From NCBI GenBank assembly GCA_947473445.1, contig CANJEU010000141.1, forward strand, positions 1 to 6,161: 6,161 nt of DNA, in the 5' to 3' direction. The position numbers were made by a program, and so were the translations under genes. Each line of letters starts with the position of its first letter. Position 1 is the stretch's first letter. The notes beneath the pieces were generated by a model, which ran no database searches, was not told the DNA's origin, and was given only the letters and a program-made list of their open reading frames with translations. The stretch is from Fidelibacterota bacterium. GTDB taxonomy: Bacteria; Pseudomonadota; Alphaproteobacteria; Rhodospirillales; Rhodospirillaceae. Below, piece by piece: positions 1 to 6,161 of the stretch.

Positions 1-1
1 C

Positions 2-826
2 GCCGCTTCGGTGACACTGGGAAGCCACGGCCGCAGACGCGCCGGTGTGGGCGACAGCTTCTGGCAGTTCCGCCCCTACTCCAAAGACGATGCGCCCCAA
101 TCCATCGACTGGCGGCAGACGGCGAAGTTCGACCATGTGTTCGTGCGCGAGCGCGAGTGGGTCGCGGCGCAAACCGCGGGTCTGTGGTGCGATACGACGG
201 CCTCCATGCGCTATCGCTCGTCCCCGAAGTTGCCGACCAAAGCCGAACGCGCCGCGGTGATGATGCTCGCGCTCGCCGAACTTCTCGTCGACGGCGGCGA
301 ACGCATCATCGTGCTCGGCAACGACGGCCGGCCGCAGCGCACGGCGACGGCGGGCCGTCTTGCCATCGCGCATCTGGCCGACGCGATGACGGCGGATTTG
401 ACGGTGCGCACGCCCGCCGATGACGCGCCCGAAATGCCATCGTTCTCCGGCGCGCTGCCGCGCCATTCCACGGCGATCCTGTTCAGCGACTTCCTGGCCC
501 CGATCAACGTGATTGCCGAATCGCTGCGCAGCTTGATGCGCACCGGCGTGAAGGGCCATCTGATCCAGGTGCTCGATCCGGCCGAAGAAACGCTGCCGTT
601 TTCCGGACGCGTGCGCTTCGTGGGCCTCGAGCGCGAGGGCGCGATGGTGATCGACCGCACCGAGGATGCCCGCGCGCAGTATATGGAGCGGCTCAGCGCC
701 CATCGCGCCGCCTTGAAAGCGCTGGCCGCATCATCGGGCTGGAGCTTTGGCCTTCACCACACCGATCATTCGCCGCAGCTCGCCATGGCGGCGCTGCATA
801 ACGCCATCACCAGCTTCAGGCGATAG
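2..826 (+). CDS. DUF58 (vWA-like) protein, 5'-truncated by window edge
   Basis: This is a DUF58 family protein, a soluble vWA-like partner of MoxR AAA+ ATPases, probably cytoplasmic because no membrane segment or signal peptide is visible. The reading frame is open from base 2. A GTG at 11 could be read as a start, but family members carry more residues before the HGRRR segment, so the true start is probably left of the window. Counting from that GTG, the family signature runs from GRRRAGVGDSFWQFRPYS through SIDWRQTAKF to FVREREW (residues 7-50). The MIDAS-like motif is D61-T-T-A-S65-M, with Thr in the middle position where Ser is usual. ILFSDF (156-161) matches the later conserved strand, and HLIQVLDPAEETLPF is typical of alphaproteobacterial members. 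Stop TAG is at 824-826, five bases before the next ATG, which suggests one operon. A moxR gene is expected upstream but is not visible. The family is secure; the molecular function is inferred. Confidence 0.93.
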   Translation, partial: AASVTLGSHGRRRAGVGDSFWQFRPYSKDDAPQSIDWRQTAKFDHVFVREREWVAAQTAGLWCDTTASMRYRSSPKLPTKAERAAVMMLALAELLVDGGERIIVLGNDGRPQRTATAGRLAIAHLADAMTADLTVRTPADDAPEMPSFSGALPRHSTAILFSDFLAPINVIAESLRSLMRTGVKGHLIQVLDPAEETLPFSGRVRFVGLEREGAMVIDRTEDARAQYMERLSAHRAALKALAASSGWSFGLHHTDHSPQLAMAALHNAITSFRR

Positions 827-831
827 GCGCA

Positions 832-3615
832 ATGCTGAACCTCGGTCTCATTTCATTCGCCGCGCCTTGGGTGCTTGCCGCCGCCGCCGCCTTGCCGCTG
901 GTGTGGCTGCTGCTGCGCCTGACGCCTCCGGCGGTGAAGCAGATCGATTTTCCCGCGATCCGCCTTTTGTTCGACCTCGACCCGACGCAGCGCACGACAG
1001 CCCATACACCGCCGTGGCTTCTCATCCTGCGCATCGCCATCCTCGCCCTTGTGATCCTCGGCCTTGCCGATCCGGTGATCAATTTCCGAAAGGGCGACGA
1101 AAATCAGGGACCGCTGGTTGTCGTGGTCGATAACGGGTGGGCGTCGGCCGCCACATGGCCCGCGCGCGAACGTGCCTTGAGCGAAGTGCTCGACGGCGCG
1201 CAGCGCCGCCAGCAGCCTGTTGTTCTTCTTGCAACCGCGCCGCCGGCCACCGAAGGCGCAGCGCCCAAGCTGCAGCCCGCCGCGGACGCGGCGCGCACGC
1301 AGCCCGTCGCGCCGCAGCCGTGGCCCACCGACCGCGCCACCGCCTTGAAGCATCTTCAAGCACTGCAACTCCGCGGCCCGGCCTCGAGCGTCTGGATCAG
1401 CGACGGCGTCGACACAGCCGGCGCCGATGAACTCGCCAGCGCGCTCGCCACGCTCGGCCCGCTCAGCGTGATTGAAGGCGACGCAAGCCAGGCGCCCCTC
1501 GTGCAATATCCACCCGAGCGCAGCACATCCGGCGGCGACAGCATCGCAAGCAATGTGAATTTGAAGCTCGCGCGCGTCGCAAGCGCCACCACACCGCAAA
1601 GCGGCGCCATGGTGCGCGCGCTGGACGCCGACGGTCAGGTGCTGGGGCGCACGCCCATCACCTTCGCGCCCGGACAGACCGAAGCCACGGCGGTGATGGC
1701 CTTACCGGCTGAACTCACCAACCGCGTCGCGCGCTTTGATGTGGAAGGCGTTGCCGCGGCGTCCACCACGGTGCTTGCCGATGATCAATGGCAGCGCCGC
1801 CCGGTGGGGATCGCGAGCGCCTCCATCGACGGCATCACGGCGCCGTTGTTGGAAGATGCCTACTATATTCAAGAAGCCCTCGCGCCCTTCGCCGAGGTGC
1901 GTTCAGGCACGCTCGACCAGCTTCTGCAGCGGCCGCTTGCGGTGATGATCATGGCCGGCGGCGGACGCATCCTCGACGCGGAAGTCACCCGTTTGACGTC
2001 CTGGATCGAAAACGGCGGACTGCTGGTGCGTTTTGCAGGCCCCCGCCTCGATGGCAACGTCGACCCGCTGCTGCCGGTGAGTTTGCGCAGCGGCGGCCGC
2101 ACCCTTGGCGGCGCGATGTCGTGGAGCACCCCTGCGACCCTTGCGCCGTTCCCTGAAAACTCGCCCTTCCGCGGCATTCCGATTCCGCCCGATGTCACCG
2201 TGACTTCACAGGTGCTTGCCGAACCTTCGTCCGATCTCGCCGCCAAGACCTGGGTGCGCCTGCGCGATGGCACGCCGCTGGTGACCGCCGAGCGTCACGG
2301 CCAGGGTGCTGTGGTTCTGTTCCATGTCACAGCGACGCCCGAGTGGTCGAAACTTCCGCTCTCGGGCCTCTTCGTCGACATGCTGCGCCGGCTGGTGGAT
2401 ATCAGCCAGGGCGTCGCCGGCGGTCCGACCGAAGACATCGGCACGGCGGTGCTCGCGCCTTACTCCTTGATCGATGCCATGGGCCGGCTTGCGACACCCG
2501 GCCCGATGGTGCGCCCGATTCCGGCCCGCGACTTGGCCGAGGCCGTGCCCAGCGCAAAAACGCCGCCGGGTCTTTATGGCCGCGCCGGCGCGACACGCGC
2601 GCTCAATCTCGCGCCGTCACTTACCGATCTCGCGCCCATTGCCTTCCCTCTGTCCGCCGCGCGCACGAGTTTCACCGGCGTTGCCAGCGAACGGGCCATG
2701 AAGCCGTGGCTGCTGACTCTCGCGCTGATCTTGCTGCTGGCCGACCTTGTGATCAGCTTCGCCCTGCGCCGGTTGATCCCCGAGCGCGTGCCGTTCGCGC
2801 GCGCGGGCGCCGCCCTCCTGATTGCCGCCATCGTGCTTGGCGCCGGCGGCGCCTTTGCGCAAACCGCGCCGTCGCGCGAGATCGAGCCCGTCATCCGCTC
2901 GTCCATTCTAGAAACGCGTCTGGCCTATATCGCCACCGGCAACGCGGACATTGACCGCATTGCGCAGTCGGGGCTCGACAATCTGACCAGCCTGCTGGGA
3001 ACAAGGACCGCGGCCGAACTCGCCCTGCCGCTGCGCATCGACCTCAATGCGACCACGCTTTCGGCCGACGCGCTGACGCCGTTCCCGATGCTGTACTGGC
3101 GCATCACGCCAGGAACGAGCGTGCCGCCGGCCAAGAGCATGGCCGCGCTGAACGACTATCTAAAGCGCGGCGGCCTGCTGGTGTTCGATGCGCCCGACCA
3201 GACCGGTGCGGTGGGCGGCGGCGAAGCGGGCGCGGCGCCGGCACAGATGAACGCCATCTTGCGCCTTCTCGATCTTGCGCCCACGGCGGCCATGCCGCCC
3301 GATCATGCGCTGACGCGCAGCTTCTATCTGCTGCAAAGTCTTCCGGGCCGCTACGCCGACACTGGCGTGCTGGTCGAGCGCGGCTCGGACAGCAATGACG
3401 GCGGATCGAGCGTCATCGTCGGCGGCTCCGATTGGGCCAGCGCCTGGGCCCGCGACGCCAACGGCCTGCCCATGTATGCCGTCGTTCCGGGCGGCGAGCG
3501 CCAACGTGAACTCGCCCTGCGCGCCGGCGTGAACATGGTGATGTACGCGCTGACCGGTAACTATAAGACCGACCAGGTGCACCTGCCCTCGATCATCGAG
3601 AGACTTACAAATTGA
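832..3615 (+). CDS. BatA-type N-terminal / DUF4159 C-terminal membrane protein
   Basis: A 927-residue inner-membrane protein, near the usual length of alphaproteobacterial DUF4159 fusion proteins. Residues 9-29 and 61-78 form the paired membrane helices of the BatA (aerotolerance regulator) N-terminus. Residues 95-215 resemble a vWA fold, but the metal site is degenerate: D100-N-G-W-A replaces DxSxS, while S190-D-G keeps the later Asp. An Ala/Pro-rich stretch (about 137-165) interrupts it. Residues 225-320 look beta-rich, and 325-525 resemble an amidotransferase-like fold with WIENGGLLV at 391-399. Helices at 624-645 and about 657-673 precede the DUF4159 domain (about 683-912), which has YLKRGGLLVFD at 776-786. 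The second helix ends in A674-F-A676 then Gln, like a signal peptidase I site. Inferred topology puts the vWA-like and DUF4159 parts in the periplasm. The protein has no cysteine. The ATG at 832 follows an AGG at 825-827, a modest ribosome site. The inferred role, from operon homologs, is in envelope integrity with MoxR/DUF58; biochemical activity is unknown. Confidence 0.9.
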   Translation: MLNLGLISFAAPWVLAAAAALPLVWLLLRLTPPAVKQIDFPAIRLLFDLDPTQRTTAHTPPWLLILRIAILALVILGLADPVINFRKGDENQGPLVVVVDNGWASAATWPARERALSEVLDGAQRRQQPVVLLATAPPATEGAAPKLQPAADAARTQPVAPQPWPTDRATALKHLQALQLRGPASSVWISDGVDTAGADELASALATLGPLSVIEGDASQAPLVQYPPERSTSGGDSIASNVNLKLARVASATTPQSGAMVRALDADGQVLGRTPITFAPGQTEATAVMALPAELTNRVARFDVEGVAAASTTVLADDQWQRRPVGIASASIDGITAPLLEDAYYIQEALAPFAEVRSGTLDQLLQRPLAVMIMAGGGRILDAEVTRLTSWIENGGLLVRFAGPRLDGNVDPLLPVSLRSGGRTLGGAMSWSTPATLAPFPENSPFRGIPIPPDVTVTSQVLAEPSSDLAAKTWVRLRDGTPLVTAERHGQGAVVLFHVTATPEWSKLPLSGLFVDMLRRLVDISQGVAGGPTEDIGTAVLAPYSLIDAMGRLATPGPMVRPIPARDLAEAVPSAKTPPGLYGRAGATRALNLAPSLTDLAPIAFPLSAARTSFTGVASERAMKPWLLTLALILLLADLVISFALRRLIPERVPFARAGAALLIAAIVLGAGGAFAQTAPSREIEPVIRSSILETRLAYIATGNADIDRIAQSGLDNLTSLLGTRTAAELALPLRIDLNATTLSADALTPFPMLYWRITPGTSVPPAKSMAALNDYLKRGGLLVFDAPDQTGAVGGGEAGAAPAQMNAILRLLDLAPTAAMPPDHALTRSFYLLQSLPGRYADTGVLVERGSDSNDGGSSVIVGGSDWASAWARDANGLPMYAVVPGGERQRELALRAGVNMVMYALTGNYKTDQVHLPSIIERLTN
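3598..3602 (+). promoter_or_regulatory. Ribosome binding site supporting the TTG start at 3612
   Basis: GAGAG lies nine bases before the TTG at 3612, inside the last codons of the upstream gene. It supports the TTG as the real start, because the first in-frame ATG is at residue 133, inside the vWA-like domain. The other early candidates, TTG at 3636 and GTG at 3639, would cut into the sequence leading to the first membrane helix. The stop TGA of the upstream gene (3613-3615) overlaps the TTG, so reinitiation by terminating ribosomes is likely. Confidence 0.6.
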
Positions 3616-5705
3616 CCGGGATCACTTTCGCTCCTTTGGTGCCGCTGCCGCTGATCGCCATCCTTGGCGCGATCGGCCTTGCGCTCGTGATCTACGGCAT
3701 CGCAAAGCGCGCGCGTGGCGCGCTGCTCCGCGCGCTGCCCATCGCGGCGCTGCTGGTGGTGCTGGCCGAACCTAAACTTGTCAGCGAGAATCAGCAGCCG
3801 CTGAAAGATATCGCCGTTGTTGTGGTCGATGACAGCGACAGCCAGAAATTGGGCCAGCGCGAAGCCCGCGCGGCAAAAGCGGTTGAGAAGATCACCGCCG
3901 ATCTGGCCGCGGCGGGCGACATTGAAGTGCGCACCATTCGCGCCGGCCGCAACGATCAAACCGGCGGACAGGATGGGACGCGGCTGTTCGGCGCGCTCAC
4001 CGCCGAGATGAACGACATTCCCAAACAGCGCCTCGCGGGCGTGATCGTGATCACGGATGGTCAGGTGCATGATGCGCTGCCGCCCGACCAGGCCAAACAG
4101 ATCGAAGCCCCCTATCTGAACGCGCCGCTGCATATTCTTCTGACGGGCGAGCGCAAGGAAGTCGACCGCCGCATCCGCATCGAAAACGCGCCGGACTTCG
4201 GCCTTGTCGGCAAGGACGCCATGGTGCGCCTGACGGTGGAAGACACCACCGTGCCGCGCGGCACCCGCGTCCCAGTGACGATCAAGCGCAACGAGGGTCA
4301 ACCCCAGCAGATCATGCTGGCGGCCGGCGAAAGCGCCGAAGTGCCCATGGCCATCGAGAATGCCGGCGGCAACGTGTTCGAAGTGGCCGTGAACCATACT
4401 CCCGACGAACTTTCATCGGTCAACAACCGCGCCATCGTGTCCATCAACGGCGTGCGCGATCGTTTACGCGTGCTGCTGGTCTCGGGCCAACCGCATGTGG
4501 GCGAACGCGCGTGGCGCAATCTGCTCAAGTCGGACCCCAACGTCGATCTGGTGCATTTCACCATTCTGCGGCCGCTTAATAAGGACGACGGTACGCCGCT
4601 GAACGAGTTGTCGCTGATCACGTTCCCGATCCGCGAACTGTTCGAGGAACAGATCAACGAATTCGATCTGATGATCTTCGACCGCTACAACCAGCCCGGC
4701 CTGATTCCGCAGCAGTTCATGGCCAATATCGCGCGCTACATTGAAAACGGCGGCGCGCTGCTGCTGACGGTCGGCCCCGAGTTCGCCGAAAATTATTCGC
4801 TGTTCGGCTCGCAGTTGCAGCGTCTGTTGCCGGCCGAGCCGTCGGGTCGGGTGTTCGCGGGCTCGTTCCGGCCGCAGCTTAGCCCCATCGGGCGCCGTCA
4901 TCCGGTGACCGCGGGCCTGACCAACGGCGGCGCGGAAGGTCAGACGCAAAGCGAGGCCACCTGGGGCCGCTGGCTGCGGCATATCCAGGTGGTGCCCGAG
5001 AAGGGCAATGCCGTGATGACCGGCCAGGACAACGAGCCGCTGCTTATACTCGACCGCGTCGGCAAGGGCCGCATCGCTCTCCTGCTCAGCGATACGATCT
5101 GGCTGTGGGGGAAGGGTTTCGACGGCGGCGGACCGCAGACCGAGCTGATGCGCCGCACGGCCCACTGGCTGATGAAAGAACCTGAACTCGAAGAAGAATC
5201 CCTCACGGCGCGCGCCGAGACGGAGGGGCTGACCGTGACCCGCCGGAGTCTCGCGGAAAACGAAATGCCCGTGACCGTCACGCGGCCGAACGGATCTGAG
5301 GAAACGGTAATCCCGAAATATGTGGCGGACGGAAAGTTCGTCGCGCAGATGCCCGTGGGCGAGCCCGGTGTCTACCGGCTCAGCGACGGCCTCAATACGA
5401 CGCTGACCGCCGTTGGTTCGCCCAATCCCCTCGAAACCTACGATGTGGTGTCGACGGAAGAAAAACTCGCGCCGCTGGCCGCCGCCGCCAACGGCGGCGT
5501 GTACTGGCTGGAAGATGCGACCGCGCCGACGATCCGGCGCATCACCTCGACCCGTGTCGCGCACGGCGCGTCGTGGATGGGTCTGATGTCGAACGAGCAG
5601 TATCTGGTCACCGGTCTGAACCAGACGCCGCTGGCCCCGCTTGCGTTGTTGCTGCTCGCCGTGATGGCCGGGGCGATGCTGGCGTGGTGGAGAGAAGGCC
5701 GCTAG
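3612..5705 (+). CDS. Membrane protein with vWA-like and glutamine-amidotransferase-like domains
   Basis: A 697-residue membrane protein of the type often annotated as a putative glutamine amidotransferase or COG5426-like membrane protein. Helices lie at about 11-30 and 39-52, with a last one at 674-692 followed by a short basic tail (WWREGR). A vWA-like domain (about 67-180) keeps an intact MIDAS motif, D73-D-S-D-S77, and ITDG at 147-150, so metal binding is plausible. Residues 185-280 look Ig-like. Residues 284-520 resemble a class I amidotransferase fold: LRVLLVSGQP (285-294), FDLMIFD (351-357), YIENGGALLL (376-385), then GKGRIALLLSD (485-494). A second beta-rich stretch follows (about 530-605). 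No cysteine occurs anywhere, so the catalytic nucleophile of true amidotransferases is absent and the domain is probably structural or ligand-binding. The large middle part is inferred to be periplasmic, between the helix pair and the last helix. The TTG start overlaps the stop of the preceding gene by four bases, which implies coupled translation and similar output. Precise function is unknown. Confidence 0.9.
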   Translation: MTGITFAPLVPLPLIAILGAIGLALVIYGIAKRARGALLRALPIAALLVVLAEPKLVSENQQPLKDIAVVVVDDSDSQKLGQREARAAKAVEKITADLAAAGDIEVRTIRAGRNDQTGGQDGTRLFGALTAEMNDIPKQRLAGVIVITDGQVHDALPPDQAKQIEAPYLNAPLHILLTGERKEVDRRIRIENAPDFGLVGKDAMVRLTVEDTTVPRGTRVPVTIKRNEGQPQQIMLAAGESAEVPMAIENAGGNVFEVAVNHTPDELSSVNNRAIVSINGVRDRLRVLLVSGQPHVGERAWRNLLKSDPNVDLVHFTILRPLNKDDGTPLNELSLITFPIRELFEEQINEFDLMIFDRYNQPGLIPQQFMANIARYIENGGALLLTVGPEFAENYSLFGSQLQRLLPAEPSGRVFAGSFRPQLSPIGRRHPVTAGLTNGGAEGQTQSEATWGRWLRHIQVVPEKGNAVMTGQDNEPLLILDRVGKGRIALLLSDTIWLWGKGFDGGGPQTELMRRTAHWLMKEPELEEESLTARAETEGLTVTRRSLAENEMPVTVTRPNGSEETVIPKYVADGKFVAQMPVGEPGVYRLSDGLNTTLTAVGSPNPLETYDVVSTEEKLAPLAAAANGGVYWLEDATAPTIRRITSTRVAHGASWMGLMSNEQYLVTGLNQTPLAPLALLLLAVMAGAMLAWWREGR

Positions 5706-5712
5706 AGCCGAT

Positions 5713-6123
5713 ATGAGCGCGCCGCTTTATCTCCATCTTCCGCACGGCAGCCCATTGCCGGCGTTGCCGCCGGGTCCTTTCAAAGCGCTTCTCATCGCCG
5801 AGAGCATCGCCATGGACGAATGGCGCGAACAAACCTGTGAGTCTCTGGCGCGCGCCGGATGCCGCTTTTTCCTCGCCTGGGGGCAAGACGCCCGTGAATG
5901 GCGGGACGCCATGAATGGGGCGGCTACGGCCGCCGGTGGAGATCTTGTGATCGCGACGTGGCATCCCGATCAACCGCTCAGCGAAGCGATGTGGTTTTCG
6001 GTGCACCAGTCAGATCATCCCGAACTGGCGCTGAAGTATATCGTGATCCTTCACCTCACCCCGCAGGCGCAGCGGGAAGAAATGCTCGATCAGTTCAGTC
6101 ACGCCATCCGTGAGGATATGTAA
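5713..6123 (+). CDS. Small soluble protein, probable DUF7684 family
   Basis: A 136-residue protein with no membrane helix or signal peptide, so probably cytoplasmic. The sequence has a spaced pattern that I recognise, with moderate confidence, as DUF7684: FKALLIAE (23-30), W38, AGC-RFF-LAWG-D (48-59), W63, ATWHPDQPLSEAMWF (81-95), HP at 102-103, and VILHL (111-115). Conserved Trp, His, Asp and Cys in such a pattern could suggest a ligand or metal site, but no catalytic role is known to me. The ATG at 5713 comes seven bases after the previous stop. The nearest purine-rich run, GAGAAGG at 5692-5698, is rather far (14 bases), so translation may depend on ribosomes finishing the upstream gene. 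It is not a usual member of the MoxR/DUF58/DUF4159 operon, and its placement may be lineage-specific. The coding call is strong; the family name is less certain. Confidence 0.8.
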   Translation: MSAPLYLHLPHGSPLPALPPGPFKALLIAESIAMDEWREQTCESLARAGCRFFLAWGQDAREWRDAMNGAATAAGGDLVIATWHPDQPLSEAMWFSVHQSDHPELALKYIVILHLTPQAQREEMLDQFSHAIREDM

Positions 6124-6130
6124 ATCCGTC

Positions 6131-6158
6131 ACCCTGGGCGGAGCCCAGGGTCCAGGGT
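6131..6158. repeat. Palindromic repeat, REP-like, possible terminator
   Basis: ACCCTGGGC (6131-6139) and GCCCAGGGT (6143-6151) form a perfect 9-bp stem with a GGA loop, starting seven bases after the stop of the last gene. A second copy of CCAGGGT at 6152-6158 directly follows the first (6145-6151) and could pair instead with 6131-6137. No T-run follows within the window, so a classic intrinsic terminator is not shown. The form (GTCACCCTGGG, palindrome, CCCAGGGTCCA) resembles short dispersed intergenic palindromes common in alphaproteobacterial genomes. It may still block transcript decay or weakly stop transcription. The window ends three bases later, so its full extent is not visible. Confidence 0.6.
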
Positions 6159-6161
6159 TGA

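Noticed and set aside
853..1599. 248-codon minus-strand frame opposite the BatA-like region
   Set aside because: Arg/Gly/Cys-rich shadow of Ala- and Pro-rich coding sequence; the + strand frame has clear domains and membrane helices.
2837..2852. GGCGCC-GGC-GGCGCC inverted repeat
   Set aside because: Explained by the Gly/Ala codons at the end of a hydrophobic segment in the DUF4159 protein; too short and too biased in composition to be called a regulatory site.
2343..2954. 203-codon + strand frame in another phase
   Set aside because: Arg/Pro/Ala-rich out-of-frame translation of the DUF4159 gene, with no motif and no initiation context of its own.
3561..4397. 278-codon open frame on the minus strand
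   Set aside because: Antisense to the start of the same gene and the end of the previous one; the composition is typical of a shadow frame and no family is recognisable.
4485..5170. Active class I glutamine amidotransferase
   Set aside because: The fold-like motifs are present, but the protein has no Cys at all, so the Cys-His-Glu triad cannot form.
5480..5499. 8-bp GC hairpin
   Set aside because: Inside the coding frame, produced by Ala codons followed by Asn-Gly-Gly; no T-run and no gene boundary nearby.
4464..5564. 366-codon open frame on the minus strand
   Set aside because: It lies wholly inside the amidotransferase-like gene. The product is His/Arg/Gly-rich low-complexity sequence with no recognisable domain, as expected from the antisense of GC-rich coding DNA.
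1..6161. A defence island, CRISPR or mobile element
   Set aside because: No transposase, integrase, nuclease, toxin, direct-repeat array or terminal inverted repeats; codon use looks uniform across all four genes.

Overview
The window is GC-rich, densely coding DNA with all four supported genes on the + strand. Codon choice and protein style (Ala/Arg/Gly-rich, GC-ending codons) and the gene order point to an alphaproteobacterium. A rhizobial or Rhizomicrobium-like lineage is plausible, but I cannot fix the genus from sequence alone.

Layout: (1) 2-826 is a DUF58 (vWA-like) protein whose N-terminus lies off the left edge. (2) 832-3615 is a 927-residue membrane protein with a BatA-type N-terminus, a central vWA-like and amidotransferase-like part, and a C-terminal DUF4159 domain. 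(3) 3612-5705 is a 697-residue membrane protein with a vWA-like domain, Ig-like beta regions and a class I glutamine-amidotransferase-like domain. It starts at a TTG that overlaps the preceding stop. (4) 5713-6123 is a small soluble protein that I think belongs to DUF7684. The right edge (6124-6161) holds a perfect 9-bp palindrome that looks like a dispersed alphaproteobacterial repeat and may also end transcription. No intergenic gap exceeds 40 bases, and I see no RNA gene, CRISPR array or insertion sequence.

Genes 1-3 are the downstream part of a conserved alphaproteobacterial operon that normally begins with a MoxR-type AAA+ ATPase, expected just left of the window. From memory, the matching operon of Rhizobium leguminosarum (RL3499-RL3502) is needed for normal cell shape and envelope integrity. 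The inferred picture is a cytoplasmic MoxR/DUF58 pair working with two large inner-membrane proteins that carry periplasmic vWA-like and amidotransferase-fold domains. Spacings of 5 bases, a 4-base overlap and 7 bases argue for one transcript with translational coupling.

The system itself is known but mechanistically poorly described. The points most worth a second look are: the complete absence of cysteine from both large membrane proteins; their apparent shared architecture (an old duplication); loss of the metal-site motif in one and its retention in the other; a signal-peptide-like segment in the middle of the DUF4159 protein; and the unrelated small gene riding at the end of the operon.
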